From: Sediminibacterium ginsengisoli
Lineage (GTDB): Bacteria > Bacteroidota > Bacteroidia > Chitinophagales > Chitinophagaceae
NCBI RefSeq assembly: GCF_900167075.1
Contig: NZ_FUWH01000008.1
Location: 124,001-188,000 of the forward strand
Direction of reading: 5' to 3'
DNA length: 64,000 bases
The first letter of the stretch is position 1; each line of letters opens with the position of its first letter. A program made the position numbers and the translations under genes. Below the pieces are notes generated by a model. It was given only the letters and a program-made list of their open reading frames with translations. It had not been told where the DNA came from and did no database searches. This document shows positions 36,814 through 45,300 of this stretch, one piece after another.

Positions 36814-37395
36814 ATGAAACCTTTATATATCGTTTTATTCTGCTGCAGCCTGCTCGCCTGTCGTAAAGACGATACCGGCGTTGTGCTTACCATGCCTGCC
36901 AAAACACAGACAGGTCAGCATACTTTCGGCTTCCTGCTGAATTCCGAAGTTTGGACCAATTACAATAAGGTTTGTTTTCTTACCACCGGGTGCCGGGAAA
37001 ACCTGGATGGCATTTATTATACCAACGATGGGGATGTTCATGTCAGGGCAGACAAAGTACTTCATAAGAACAGTGGTCTGAGCAGTACGGAAAGCATCGA
37101 TCTGTACCTGAATACCCGTTTTCGCGGAACCGGTACATACAGTATTGCAAACGGCGATACGCTGATGATATCATACAGACGTTCCGAAACCGGCAGTCAG
37201 GATGTTACTTATTTACTGTCTTCCCTGAATCCATCTTTCACCATAACCCTTGACAGGATCGACCCGGCTAACAAGATCCTGTCCGGTACATTTTCGGGTA
37301 AGTTGTTTAAACAAATGAATAGCGCATCAGCTGCAACTTCCGCTACCGATTCACTTATGGTAACCGATGGAAGGTTTGATATTAAAGTGAAATAA
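36814..37395 (+). CDS. Lipoprotein of unknown function (DUF6252-like)
   Basis: 193 residues. Lipobox LLAC (Cys16) followed by RKDD. The mature part is a single beta-rich domain with the pattern FGFLLNSEVWTNYNK at the start and a strand ILSGTFSGKLF near the end, a layout like DUF6252 lipoproteins of Bacteroidota. No catalytic motif; ligand unknown. It follows bioA by 62 bp and may share its transcript, without evident functional link. Confidence 0.65.
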   Translation: MKPLYIVLFCCSLLACRKDDTGVVLTMPAKTQTGQHTFGFLLNSEVWTNYNKVCFLTTGCRENLDGIYYTNDGDVHVRADKVLHKNSGLSSTESIDLYLNTRFRGTGTYSIANGDTLMISYRRSETGSQDVTYLLSSLNPSFTITLDRIDPANKILSGTFSGKLFKQMNSASAATSATDSLMVTDGRFDIKVK

Positions 37396-37400
37396 GCCTC

Positions 37401-38663
37401 TTATTGTTTCGATAAAGGAAGTTTATTCCGCTTAGGCCAGTAATCGAAAGGAAGCATGGTGGCTAGTTTTTCCCACCAGCCCCAGTAACCGGAACTGATC
37501 ATATCGATCCCTTCAAAATAAGAACCATTCGCAAGCACTACCAGTTCTTTTTTGTTAACCAGAAAGATCTCGGAAACAACCGGTCCCTTATAGGTTTCAG
37601 CCGGGTTGATGGTTGTGATGAATTCCGGAGGTGTGAGTTTGTGTTTATACGTAACCTGCAGGTGATCCTGGAAGAAGATGCCGGCAGTGATACTGTCGAT
37701 AGCATAGGCAATACTATCACCCGGCAATACCTGGTTGATCAGTACAGCAAGTTTGTCGGGCTGGCTCATCACTTTACGGTAATAAGCAGCGGAATCCTTA
37801 TTGCCTTTCGCAAGAGCAGAATCGGACATAACTATCCTGAGCCCACCCTGCTGCATTTCGAGCATACGGTTGCGATAGAGATCCTTCACGCGTTTTTTCT
37901 CTTCTTCAGAAATCTTGATCAGTTTACGTGCTTCAAAGCCGTTTTCCACCAGCCGGTTCCTGAATACACTGCGCATAAAATGCATCAGAGAACCATAGTA
38001 AGAATCTTCCCTGTTACGCTCCCAGCGCTCTTTTAACCGGTTTCTAGAGGTTTCCATTTCTTCAAACAAAGGGTAGCCCTGGAAATAAAGAATGCGTGTA
38101 TTGTAATTGTAGATAAAATCTTTAAGATCATATTTAAGGATATAACCCAACGCTTTATTTTCAAGAATTACGGGCTCACTTGCAAAAGCCTGCAGCACAT
38201 TCGCTTTTTTATCGTAGCGGAATTTGATCACATCTTTATTCTTCAGCTTACAATCCTCAGCAAACGCAGAAGTGCCAACAAAGTTGTCTACGAAGAATTT
38301 GCCCCAGCGCTCCCAGCCGTTTTTTTCGAAAGGCGCTACCACTACTTCCTGCAGCTCATGCACTTTTGGTTTAAGCGTTACGTGCAACTGTTCGGGCAAC
38401 TGATTCGATTGAAGCGTGGTTACATACGATTCGTAACCGATGCATGAAATAACCACATCATACCTTCCCGAAGGAAACCGGTCGATCGTGAATTCGCCTT
38501 TATCGTTGGTAACCGTACCCACCGAGGTATTACTCAGGAAAACATTGGCGAGCGCAACCGGCTTTTTATTATCAGCAGCAATAACGATACCCCTTAGCGA
38601 TTGCTGTGCTTCAAGCGTTGCAAAAAAAGAAACGGATAATAAAAGAAGAATGATTTTTTTCAT
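37401..38663 (-). CDS. Carboxypeptidase-regulatory-like exported protein
   Basis: 420 residues. Signal peptide (about 1-19, FFATLEAQ), then one CarboxypepD_reg-like domain (22-105: GIVIAADNKKPVALANVFLS, TDNKGEFTI-type turn, CIGYESYVTTL), the module that begins many SusC-type receptors. Instead of a TonB plug and barrel it continues as a 300-residue helical and beta domain without a known name (GWERWGKFFVDNFVGTS, YKHKLTPPEFITTINP). Proteins with this two-domain layout are common in Bacteroidota and uncharacterised. Only 5 bp separate its stop from the convergent lipoprotein stop. Confidence 0.78.
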   Translation of the reverse strand: MKKIILLLLSVSFFATLEAQQSLRGIVIAADNKKPVALANVFLSNTSVGTVTNDKGEFTIDRFPSGRYDVVISCIGYESYVTTLQSNQLPEQLHVTLKPKVHELQEVVVAPFEKNGWERWGKFFVDNFVGTSAFAEDCKLKNKDVIKFRYDKKANVLQAFASEPVILENKALGYILKYDLKDFIYNYNTRILYFQGYPLFEEMETSRNRLKERWERNREDSYYGSLMHFMRSVFRNRLVENGFEARKLIKISEEEKKRVKDLYRNRMLEMQQGGLRIVMSDSALAKGNKDSAAYYRKVMSQPDKLAVLINQVLPGDSIAYAIDSITAGIFFQDHLQVTYKHKLTPPEFITTINPAETYKGPVVSEIFLVNKKELVVLANGSYFEGIDMISSGYWGWWEKLATMLPFDYWPKRNKLPLSKQ

Positions 38664-38708
38664 ATTCAGCTGGCTTGGAATCTGAAAGATAACATCCTGC
38701 TGCTGTAT

Positions 38709-38742
38709 ATAAAAAAAGGAAGCAGGTTAATTCCTGCTTCCT
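38709..38742 (-). terminator. Terminator of aspartate kinase
   Basis: Stem GGAAGCAGG/CCTGCTTCC with a 6-nt loop; on the minus strand it is followed by seven U residues. It starts 28 bp after the lysC stop. Confidence 0.88.
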
Positions 38743-38769
38743 CCGATATATTAACGTCTATTAACGTTC

Positions 38770-40089
38770 TTACAATCCGAACAGTCCTTCGTTCAGCAAC
38801 TGTAGTGTTCTCGTTTTGTGGGCACCGGGCACGAGCAGGGAAATATTATGTGCACTGCCGCCATAGCTTACCATGGTAACCGGTATTTCGCGGATGGATT
38901 CGAACAGGCGTTGCAGTACATTCTCGGTACGGGCGATTTCGTTGCCGACAATAGAAACAATCGTTTCATCCCTGGTCACTTCCACTGTACCGAAAGGTTC
39001 GAGTTCTTTCACAATTGAATTGAGTGCCGCACCCGAGTCGATGGTAACAGATACAGCCACTTCGGATGTGGTGATCATATCAATGGAAGTTTTGTATTTT
39101 TCGAACACTTCAAATATTTTCCTCAGGAACCCGTAGGCCAGCAACATCCGGCTGCTCTTGATCTTGATGGCAATAATACCATCTTTGGCTGCTACGGCTT
39201 TCACACCTACGCTACCCGCTTCCTGTGTGATCACGGTTCCGACCGCATCGGGCTGCATGGTATTCAGGAGTTTTACAGGAACATTTTCCTGCTGTGCAGG
39301 CCAGATACAGGTAGGGTGTAATATTTTGGCACCGAAATATGCCAACTCGGCCGCTTCTTCAAAACTCAGCTGCTCAATTGCCACTGTTTTGTTTACGATA
39401 CGCGGATCATTGTTATGCATGCCATCGATATCAGTCCAGATTTCACAAACCGAGGCATTAACCGCAGCAGCAATCAGCGATGCTGTATAATCACTGCCGC
39501 CTCTTTTCAGGTTATCAACTTCACCGCGCGCATTACGGCAGATATATCCCTGTGTGATGAACAGCTTCTTTGCTTCATGTGCTTTCAGTATTTGCTTCAG
39601 CCGCGTTCTGATCACATTGATCTGAGGCTCTTCATTGCTGTCGATACTCATGAATTCCAGCGCCGGCAGCAGCATATGATCGATGCCCTGTTCTTCCAGG
39701 TACACGCAGAATAATTTGGTACTCATCAGTTCGCCCTGTGCAAGAATATCCTTATTCAAAGCTTCGCTGAAAGAAATACGCAATATGATATTAAGGAATT
39801 CGAAGTGTTCTGTAACAATCGCGTTTGCCTTATCACGCAATGCATCGCCCTGTACCAGATCCAGCACAAATGCACGGTAATGCGCCTCCAGCGCATCGAT
39901 CTTCTGCTTGGCTGCATCCCTGTTACTCTCTGCCAAATGATTGCTGATCTCTACCAGTGCATTGGTAGTTCCGCTCAGGGCACTCAGCACCACCACCTTC
40001 GGCTCGTCGCTTCTTGTGATCAGCTCCGATACCTGGCGCATGCGCTCCGGCTTACCCACACTGGTTCCGCCAAACTTCATGATTTTCAT
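38770..40089 (-). CDS. lysC: Aspartate kinase
   Basis: 439 residues from ATG 40089 (MKIMKFGGTSVGKPERM). Catalyses the first committed step toward lysine, threonine and methionine. Kinase domain about 1-270 (KFGGTSVG, LSALSGTTNALVE, GGSDYTASLIAAA); two ACT domains at the C-terminus (about 300-439) for feedback control. It is monofunctional, without a homoserine dehydrogenase domain. The frame extends to 40182, but a TACATTTG promoter lies at 40134-40141 inside that extension. dapD of the same pathway is 38 kb away. Confidence 0.95.
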   Translation of the reverse strand: MKIMKFGGTSVGKPERMRQVSELITRSDEPKVVVLSALSGTTNALVEISNHLAESNRDAAKQKIDALEAHYRAFVLDLVQGDALRDKANAIVTEHFEFLNIILRISFSEALNKDILAQGELMSTKLFCVYLEEQGIDHMLLPALEFMSIDSNEEPQINVIRTRLKQILKAHEAKKLFITQGYICRNARGEVDNLKRGGSDYTASLIAAAVNASVCEIWTDIDGMHNNDPRIVNKTVAIEQLSFEEAAELAYFGAKILHPTCIWPAQQENVPVKLLNTMQPDAVGTVITQEAGSVGVKAVAAKDGIIAIKIKSSRMLLAYGFLRKIFEVFEKYKTSIDMITTSEVAVSVTIDSGAALNSIVKELEPFGTVEVTRDETIVSIVGNEIARTENVLQRLFESIREIPVTMVSYGGSAHNISLLVPGAHKTRTLQLLNEGLFGL

Positions 40090-40133
40090 AAATACTCCGC
40101 GATTTTTTTGATTGATTGCTTTTATTTGAGTTG

Positions 40134-40141
40134 CAAATGTA
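40134..40141 (-). promoter_or_regulatory. -7 box TACATTTG of aspartate kinase
   Basis: Exact TAnnTTTG on the minus strand; transcription would begin near 40130 giving a leader of about 40 nt, AT-rich, before ATG 40089. No lysine riboswitch was recognised in it; it is too short for one. Confidence 0.65.
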
Positions 40142-40260
40142 AACCGCTGAAACGAAATGCTGGCAAGGTTTTTAGCAAACATCCGTTAGCATCGGGTTTG
40201 TGCGTTTTATGAGAAATGAGTTGCTGTTTTTTGCAGATTAGTGGGTTGAGGTTTGGGAGT

Positions 40261-40319
40261 GTGAGGGCGAAGTGAGGGGGGATGCTGGAGGCATGTGGTG
40301 AGGGGGAAGTGAGGGGGAT
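40261..40319. repeat. REP-like element, copy A
   Basis: GTGAGGGCGAAGTGAGG (40261-40277), a 20-nt spacer able to fold as ATGC-TGGAG-GCAT, then GTGAGGGGGAAGTGAGG (40298-40314) and GGGAT. The same architecture occurs three more times at 43347-43507. Located in the spacer between aspartate kinase and the flavin reductase. Confidence 0.75.
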
Positions 40320-40415
40320 TTAGGGGCGGTAGAGGTATGAAAAAACACATGACAAACAACTTACCGGCCCGTGAATAAAAACCGGTGCTATCTTTATCGC
40401 CCTTAATTTTTCATT

Positions 40416-40952
40416 ATGTCCGGCAACGGTAAAATACTCGCCATCAGCGGAAGCCTGCGGGCCGATTCATCAAGCAGACAAATACTCCGGTTCCTGCAAT
40501 CGCTCCCTGCTCCGGGCTACGATTTTTCCTTTTATGATTCGATGGATTCTCTGCCGCATTTCAATGACCCCACATCCGACCCGCCGGCTGTAACTGCCCT
40601 GAAACAAATACTGGCCGATGCCTCCGGGGTGGTTATATGTACGCCTGAATACGCATTCGGTGTACCGGGCAGTCTCAAAAATATGCTCGACTGGACTGTT
40701 GGGTCCGGCGACCTTGTTAATAAACCCGTTGCACTGATCACCGCTTCTTCATCGGGCGATAAGGCACATGCGTCTCTCCTTGCAACATTAACGGCATTAT
40801 CGGCCAGCGTTGCCGCTGACCATACATTACTCATCCCCTTTATCAGGTCTAAGCTCGACGTAAACGGACATGTGAAAGATCCTGCCCTGAGCAATGCCTT
40901 AATGCAATGCTGGAACTCGTTCCTGGATCATTTAAATGCATCAGAGTTGTAA
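40416..40952 (+). CDS. NADPH-dependent FMN reductase family protein
   Basis: 178 residues with a flavodoxin-like fold: phosphate-binding GSLRADSSSRQILRFL near the N-terminus and the flavin-contacting TPEYAFGVPGSLKNMLDW (about 74-92) followed by KPVALITASSSGDKAHA. Typical members reduce FMN or quinones with NAD(P)H. TATCTTTA (40389-40396) is a near -7 box 20 bp upstream. Its 3' end overlaps the convergent dehydrogenase gene by 12 bp. Physiological substrate unknown. Confidence 0.9.
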   Translation: MSGNGKILAISGSLRADSSSRQILRFLQSLPAPGYDFSFYDSMDSLPHFNDPTSDPPAVTALKQILADASGVVICTPEYAFGVPGSLKNMLDWTVGSGDLVNKPVALITASSSGDKAHASLLATLTALSASVAADHTLLIPFIRSKLDVNGHVKDPALSNALMQCWNSFLDHLNASEL

Positions 40953-42017
40953 GGAAAACCGATCTGCCAGCTGCTGCAGATCGTCTGCAACACTGCTTAC
41001 AACGGGTATGCCTTCTGCCATGCGGACGGATTCCATTTCCCTTTCCGGATCACCAGGCACCAATACTCTTTCATAACCTGCCGCAGGTGTTGCTGCCCTG
41101 AAACGGCTGATCCAGTTATCCATATGCTGCAGGAATTCTTCTGCGGGTCTGAATGCATCAACACGCATTGCGCCGAAGAAATGCCCGAGTCCTTTTCCCG
41201 GCATATTTTCCGGCATCGGCACATAGGCCGGGAATGGTGGCGCCCAGGGACCATAACTTGCACCGCTGAGTACGGCAGAGAATATGTCTACGATCGATCC
41301 TAATGCATACCCTTTATGACTGCCGTGTTCCCTGTCGCTGCCCAATGGTAATAAAGCGCCCTGCTTTTTCAGGATATTGGCATCTGTAGAATCATTGCCG
41401 TCCTTATCCTGCACCCAGCCGAGCGGTGTATCCGCATTTTTACGTTGCAGTATTTCAAGCTTGCCATTGGCTGCTGTTGTGGTTGCCATGTCTGCAACAA
41501 AAGGAGGCTGACTGCCTGCGGGAATCGCGACAGCCACAGGATTGGTTCCAAGCATCCGTTCTGTTGAAAAAGTAGGCGCTACCAGTGCACTTGCATTGGT
41601 CATGGCCATACCGATCATCTGGTGTTCGAGTGCCATCATCGCGTGAATGCCGGCAATACCGAAATGATTGGAATTGCGGACACTCACCCAGCCGGTGCCC
41701 GCCAGCTTTGCTTTGTCAATCGCTACCTGCATGGCATAGGGAGCAACTACGAGCCCAAGGCCGCTATCCCCATCCACTACCGCGGTTGAAGGTGTTTCAT
41801 GAACGATGCGGATATCGGGTTTTGCATTGATCCGGCCTGCTTCCCATAAACGTACATAGCCGCTTAAACGCGCCACACCATGACTATCGATCCCGCGCAG
41901 ATCCGCCGAGACTAATACCCTGGCAGCCAGTTCTGCATGTTCCGGACTACATCCCATTGCTGTAAATATGTCATTCGTAAACCGGTGCAGTTCCTGGTAT
42001 GAGTATAGCTTTTCCAT
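40941..42017 (-). CDS. Malate/L-lactate dehydrogenase (Ldh/YlbC-type)
   Basis: 358 residues of the NAD(P)-dependent Ldh_2 family, unrelated to classical Rossmann malate dehydrogenases. Characteristic segments: SADLRGIDSHGVARL near residue 55, VDGDSGLGLVVAPYAM, VSVRNSNHFGIAGIHAMMA with the catalytic His, PVAVAIPAGSQPPFVADMAT, and GSHKGYALGSIVDIFSAVLS. Members act on malate, lactate, ureidoglycolate or related 2-hydroxy acids, and the sequence alone does not settle which. Cytosolic; divergent from the L,D-transpeptidase-like gene. Confidence 0.9.
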   Translation of the reverse strand: MEKLYSYQELHRFTNDIFTAMGCSPEHAELAARVLVSADLRGIDSHGVARLSGYVRLWEAGRINAKPDIRIVHETPSTAVVDGDSGLGLVVAPYAMQVAIDKAKLAGTGWVSVRNSNHFGIAGIHAMMALEHQMIGMAMTNASALVAPTFSTERMLGTNPVAVAIPAGSQPPFVADMATTTAANGKLEILQRKNADTPLGWVQDKDGNDSTDANILKKQGALLPLGSDREHGSHKGYALGSIVDIFSAVLSGASYGPWAPPFPAYVPMPENMPGKGLGHFFGAMRVDAFRPAEEFLQHMDNWISRFRAATPAAGYERVLVPGDPEREMESVRMAEGIPVVSSVADDLQQLADRFSLQL

Positions 42018-42087
42018 GCCTGCAAGATAATCAGTTAAACTTTTATGCAGTGTCCTGCATTTTATACAGGTAGCCTAACTTTACGGC

Positions 42088-43350
42088 ATGAAGTCATTTG
42101 TACTGCTCATCTTTCTTATACCTGTGCTGCAAACGAATGCCCAGTTTTCCAGGGATTCCATATACAGTAATTTCGTATTGTATGGCAACCGGCTGCAGTT
42201 TGACAGTCAACTACGGAATAAGGATATTGATGCTGTTTTCTCCAAAAAGCTGGACAGTACTACTGAAGAACAGTATCGCGAAGCCTGCCAGGCTGTTTCA
42301 CAATTCCTGATCAGGTCTTTAAAAGTTCAGCAGGGCTTTGAGGTTCTGTTTAAACAATATAATGAGCTGGAACCAGCTACCAGGCGCGCATTCCTGGAAG
42401 CTGTTTATGCAGTTTATCCAACTTCATACAGCGACCAGGTAAACCAATTGCTGCAGCGTGAAACAATACCCAAACTCTACGCCATGCAATCGGTCTATCT
42501 TAACCGGGCCATGGCACCACATAATTTAATGCTGCGCGATCATCTGAAAACGCATTTCAACAGGTTTGATACCTTGCCGGTACTGCTGGAACTGGACCGT
42601 TATCTTGCCGCTCACGATCAGGATATACGCAATGCTACGCCTTCCCTCTACGATCTGTTTTCCTACAGGAAGGCGCAGGGTATCAAAACCATTTATTCGT
42701 TCCAGCGCTGGGATCGCGATTACCCAGGCCTGGCAGTGATCCAGAAAGCAGACGGCAGTTTTGAGCGCGATGCTGCGGGCAGGTTGCTGGTGTTCCGCCA
42801 GCTGGCAAGATCTGCATCGGATCTGCCGTATTTTATTACCGATGGCAGTACGCCGCAAGGTATTTTCAGCATCCAGGGAACGGCTGTTTCACGTAATAAC
42901 CTGATTGGCCCTACGCCCAATATCCAGCTGGTAATGCCTTTTGAGACCGACAGTGGCTATTACCATCATCCTGTCGATTCCACCATTGATCCCTTAATAA
43001 ATTACCTGTCGCTGCTACCCGCTTCCTGGCGCAATTACATGCCGGTAACCGAAGCATTCTATGCTGGCAGAATCGGCAGGTCCGAGATCATTGCACATGG
43101 TACTACCATCGATCCGGATTACTATAAAGGCATGCCCTTTTACCCGCTGACTCCCACTATGGGCTGCCTGTGTGCGCAGGAAAGCTGGAATATTTTCAAT
43201 GGCGGCATTTTACAAAGTGATCAACTGAACCTGGTCAATGCATTTCTCGCCTCTCCGGGAGATAAGGGCTACCTGTTTGTGATCAACTTAGACAATAGAA
43301 AAGAAGCAGTATCGGCTGAGGAGATTGAACGTATTGTTGGGGGGATGTGA
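42088..43350 (+). CDS. Exported L,D-transpeptidase-like (YkuD-related) protein
   Basis: 420 residues. Signal peptide (about 1-18, LQTNAQ). The N-terminal half is helical. The C-terminal half has a YkuD-like arrangement: VIQKADGSFERDA, YFITDGSTPQGIFSIQG (substrate-strand GxTPxGxF), then IIAHGTT (His337) and PLTPTMGCLCAQESW with Cys360, matching HGxx...SxGCxx. In L,D-transpeptidases this Cys cross-links peptidoglycan stem peptides. The usual Arg after the Cys is replaced, so this is a divergent member. The last codons run into a repeat element. TAACTTTA (42076-42083) is a near -7 box 4 bp before the ATG. Confidence 0.65.
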   Translation: MKSFVLLIFLIPVLQTNAQFSRDSIYSNFVLYGNRLQFDSQLRNKDIDAVFSKKLDSTTEEQYREACQAVSQFLIRSLKVQQGFEVLFKQYNELEPATRRAFLEAVYAVYPTSYSDQVNQLLQRETIPKLYAMQSVYLNRAMAPHNLMLRDHLKTHFNRFDTLPVLLELDRYLAAHDQDIRNATPSLYDLFSYRKAQGIKTIYSFQRWDRDYPGLAVIQKADGSFERDAAGRLLVFRQLARSASDLPYFITDGSTPQGIFSIQGTAVSRNNLIGPTPNIQLVMPFETDSGYYHHPVDSTIDPLINYLSLLPASWRNYMPVTEAFYAGRIGRSEIIAHGTTIDPDYYKGMPFYPLTPTMGCLCAQESWNIFNGGILQSDQLNLVNAFLASPGDKGYLFVINLDNRKEAVSAEEIERIVGGM

Positions 43351-43507
43351 GGTAGAGTAAGGGGATGCTGGTGGTATAAGTGAGGGCGAAGTGAGGAATG
43401 CCTGCGGCATGGGTGAGGCGAAGTGAGGAGGATGGATACCCGACACCGGGACTATCCTCCTCACTTCGCCTTCTCCGGAGCGCAGCTCCCCCTCACTTCG
43501 CCCTCAC
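43347..43507. repeat. REP-like element: degenerate copy, copy B and inverted copy C
   Basis: A degenerate unit (43347-43379) begins inside the stop codon of the preceding gene. Copy B (43380-43433) is GTGAGGGCGAAGTGAGG, spacer with hairpin ATGCC-TGC-GGCAT, GTGAGGCGAAGTGAGG, AGGAT. Copy C is the same unit in opposite orientation (43507 to 43454), with spacer hairpin GGAGC-TGC-GCTCC. B and C face each other across about 20 nt, so the whole could fold into a long cruciform or RNA stem between two convergent genes. Confidence 0.8.
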
Positions 43508-43527
43508 ATTGCTATCTTAATCATTAC

Positions 43528-43977
43528 TTAAAACGGCAGATCATCCAGCGGCTCGGTAATATCGCCTGCTGATGGGCCCTGGCTTGCCGGCTGATTGTAA
43601 GATGGCTGGGATGAAGATCCTCCGTAACCGCCGCTATAGCTGTCGCTGCCGCCGCCTTCACTCCTGCCGCCGAGTAATTGCACGCTCAGTACCCTCAAGG
43701 TTAAAGAAGCACCGTTACGGCCGTCCTGCGTGGTATAAGTGCGTACATCGGGCGTTCCCTCCACATATATCTGGGTACCTTTTTTGAGATAAGGAGCTAC
43801 GCCGGTACGATCGGTCCAGTAGGCACAGTCTACCCAGGTAGTTCTGTCTTTCTGGTTTCCCTGCGCATCCTTGAACCGCTCCGTATGGGCCACGGTAAAA
43901 TTGATCACATTCTTCCCGTTTACATTATTCAGAACTGCGTCTTTACCAAGGTTTCCGATCACTTGTAATTTTATCAT
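43528..43977 (-). CDS. ssb: Single-stranded DNA-binding protein
   Basis: 149 residues from ATG 43977 (MIKLQVIGNLGKDA). OB-fold about 1-105 (VINFTVAHTERFKDAQGNQK, TTWVDCAYWTDR, YVEGTPDVRTYTTQDGR), then a Gly/Ser/Gln-rich disordered linker and the acidic tip DDLPF that docks repair and replication proteins. The 13-codon upstream extension is not conserved. It may be a second ssb, as genomes of this group commonly have more than one. Its 3' end faces the REP-like element. Confidence 0.93.
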   Translation of the reverse strand: MIKLQVIGNLGKDAVLNNVNGKNVINFTVAHTERFKDAQGNQKDRTTWVDCAYWTDRTGVAPYLKKGTQIYVEGTPDVRTYTTQDGRNGASLTLRVLSVQLLGGRSEGGGSDSYSGGYGGSSSQPSYNQPASQGPSAGDITEPLDDLPF

Positions 43978-44113
43978 ACGAATATCAATTTTGGTAAATA
44001 TCGGGAAATGCGGCATAATAGCAGCAGGGATTTACCGTAAACTGATATTTGTTCACGCAGTATGCACATTCAGCGGGTTTCTTACATTAACATCCCAATA
44101 CCGCCAGTTTTTC

Positions 44114-44121
44114 TACCTTTG
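44114..44121 (+). promoter_or_regulatory. -7 box TACCTTTG of mnmA
   Basis: Exact TAnnTTTG, 16 bp before ATG 44138; it fixes the start against the much longer frame that opens at 43871. Confidence 0.7.
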
Positions 44122-44137
44122 CCTGAAATTTAATGAG

Positions 44138-45247
44138 ATGAGCCGTAAAGGAAAGGTCCTGGTTGCAATGAGTGGCGGTATAGATAGTACCGTTACGGCT
44201 CTCATGTTGCATCATGAGGGTTATGAAGTGGTAGGCATTACCATGAAAACATGGGATTATGCGAGTAGCGGTACCAGTTCTAAAGAGACTGGCTGCTGTA
44301 ATATTGATTCTTTCAACGATGCACGACAGGCAGCCGTACACCATGGTTTCCCGCATTTTATACTTGATATCCGTGAAGAATTCGGCGATTTTGTGATCGA
44401 GAACTTCGTGGAGGAATATATGGCCGGCAGAACGCCCAATCCCTGCGTAATGTGCAACACCCATATCAAATGGCGCGCGCTCCTGAAAAGAGCCAATGCA
44501 CTCGATTGTGATTTTATTGCTACGGGCCACTATGCAGAGGTACGCCGTCATACCAATGATCGCTATGTGATCAGCAAAGGCCTCGACGAGACCAAAGACC
44601 AGAGTTATGTGCTCTGGGGACTCGACCAGGAACTGCTCAGCCGTACCATCATGCCGCTCGGTAAATACCATAAAACCCAGATCCGCCAGATGGCACTCGA
44701 TATGGGCTATCCCGAACTTGCCAAAAAAAGCGAAAGCTATGAGATCTGCTTTGTACCGGATAACGACTACCGCGGTTTCCTGAAAAGAAGAGTAGAGGGA
44801 CTTGAAGAGGAAGTTGCCGGTGGCTGGTTCATCGACAAAAACGGTAAAAAGCTGGGGCAGCATAAAGGTTACCCGTTCTATACCGTTGGTCAGCGTAAAG
44901 GTCTTGATATTGCACTTGGCAAACCTGCTTACGTCACTGCTATTAATCCCGATACCAATACAGTAGTACTGGGCGATGAAAGTGACCTGGAACAGAATGA
45001 TATGCTGGTGGGTAAGATCAACTGGATCAAATACGACGGTATCACCGACGGTATGGAAGCGATAACCAAGATCCGCTATAAGGACAAAGGCGCTTTAAGC
45101 AACCTTTACACCCATGAAAATGGCATCCGTGCACGCTTCTATGAAAATGTAAAAGGTATCGCTCCCGGTCAGAGTGCGGTTTTCTATGAAGGTAATGATG
45201 TGATCGGCGGGGGTGTGATTCAACGCGGAGAACTGATATTTTCCTGA
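44138..45247 (+). CDS. mnmA: tRNA-specific 2-thiouridylase MnmA
   Basis: 369 residues. Adenylates and thiolates U34 of tRNA-Lys, -Glu and -Gln. PP-loop AMSGGIDSTVTAL (10-22), catalytic Cys103 in NPCVMCNTHIKW, IATGHYAEVRR, and second Cys204 in SESYEICFVPDNDYRGFL. C-terminal PUA-like and beta-barrel domains (about 210-369) include YTVGQRKGL. The 89-codon frame upstream overlaps ssb antisense and crosses the promoter, so it is not coding. Confidence 0.95.
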   Translation: MSRKGKVLVAMSGGIDSTVTALMLHHEGYEVVGITMKTWDYASSGTSSKETGCCNIDSFNDARQAAVHHGFPHFILDIREEFGDFVIENFVEEYMAGRTPNPCVMCNTHIKWRALLKRANALDCDFIATGHYAEVRRHTNDRYVISKGLDETKDQSYVLWGLDQELLSRTIMPLGKYHKTQIRQMALDMGYPELAKKSESYEICFVPDNDYRGFLKRRVEGLEEEVAGGWFIDKNGKKLGQHKGYPFYTVGQRKGLDIALGKPAYVTAINPDTNTVVLGDESDLEQNDMLVGKINWIKYDGITDGMEAITKIRYKDKGALSNLYTHENGIRARFYENVKGIAPGQSAVFYEGNDVIGGGVIQRGELIFS

Positions 45248-45270
45248 TTCACACCGATAGCATATTTATG

Positions 45271-45300
45271 AAAACGCACTGTCATTGACGGTGCGTTTTT
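45271..45300. terminator. Bidirectional terminator
   Basis: Stem AAAACGCACTGTCA/TGACGGTGCGTTTT with one mismatch and a single-base loop position, then a T-run, between the convergent mnmA and rsmB-like genes. Confidence 0.8.

Noticed and set aside
40261..43507. CRISPR array suspected from the repeated GTGAGGGCGAAGTGAGG
   Set aside because: Only a few units, unequal and hairpin-forming spacers, inverted orientation, units 3 kb apart and no cas genes.
43871..44137. 89-codon N-terminal extension of mnmA
   Set aside because: It overlaps ssb antisense and crosses an exact TACCTTTG promoter box; homologues begin at MSRKGKVLVAMSGG.
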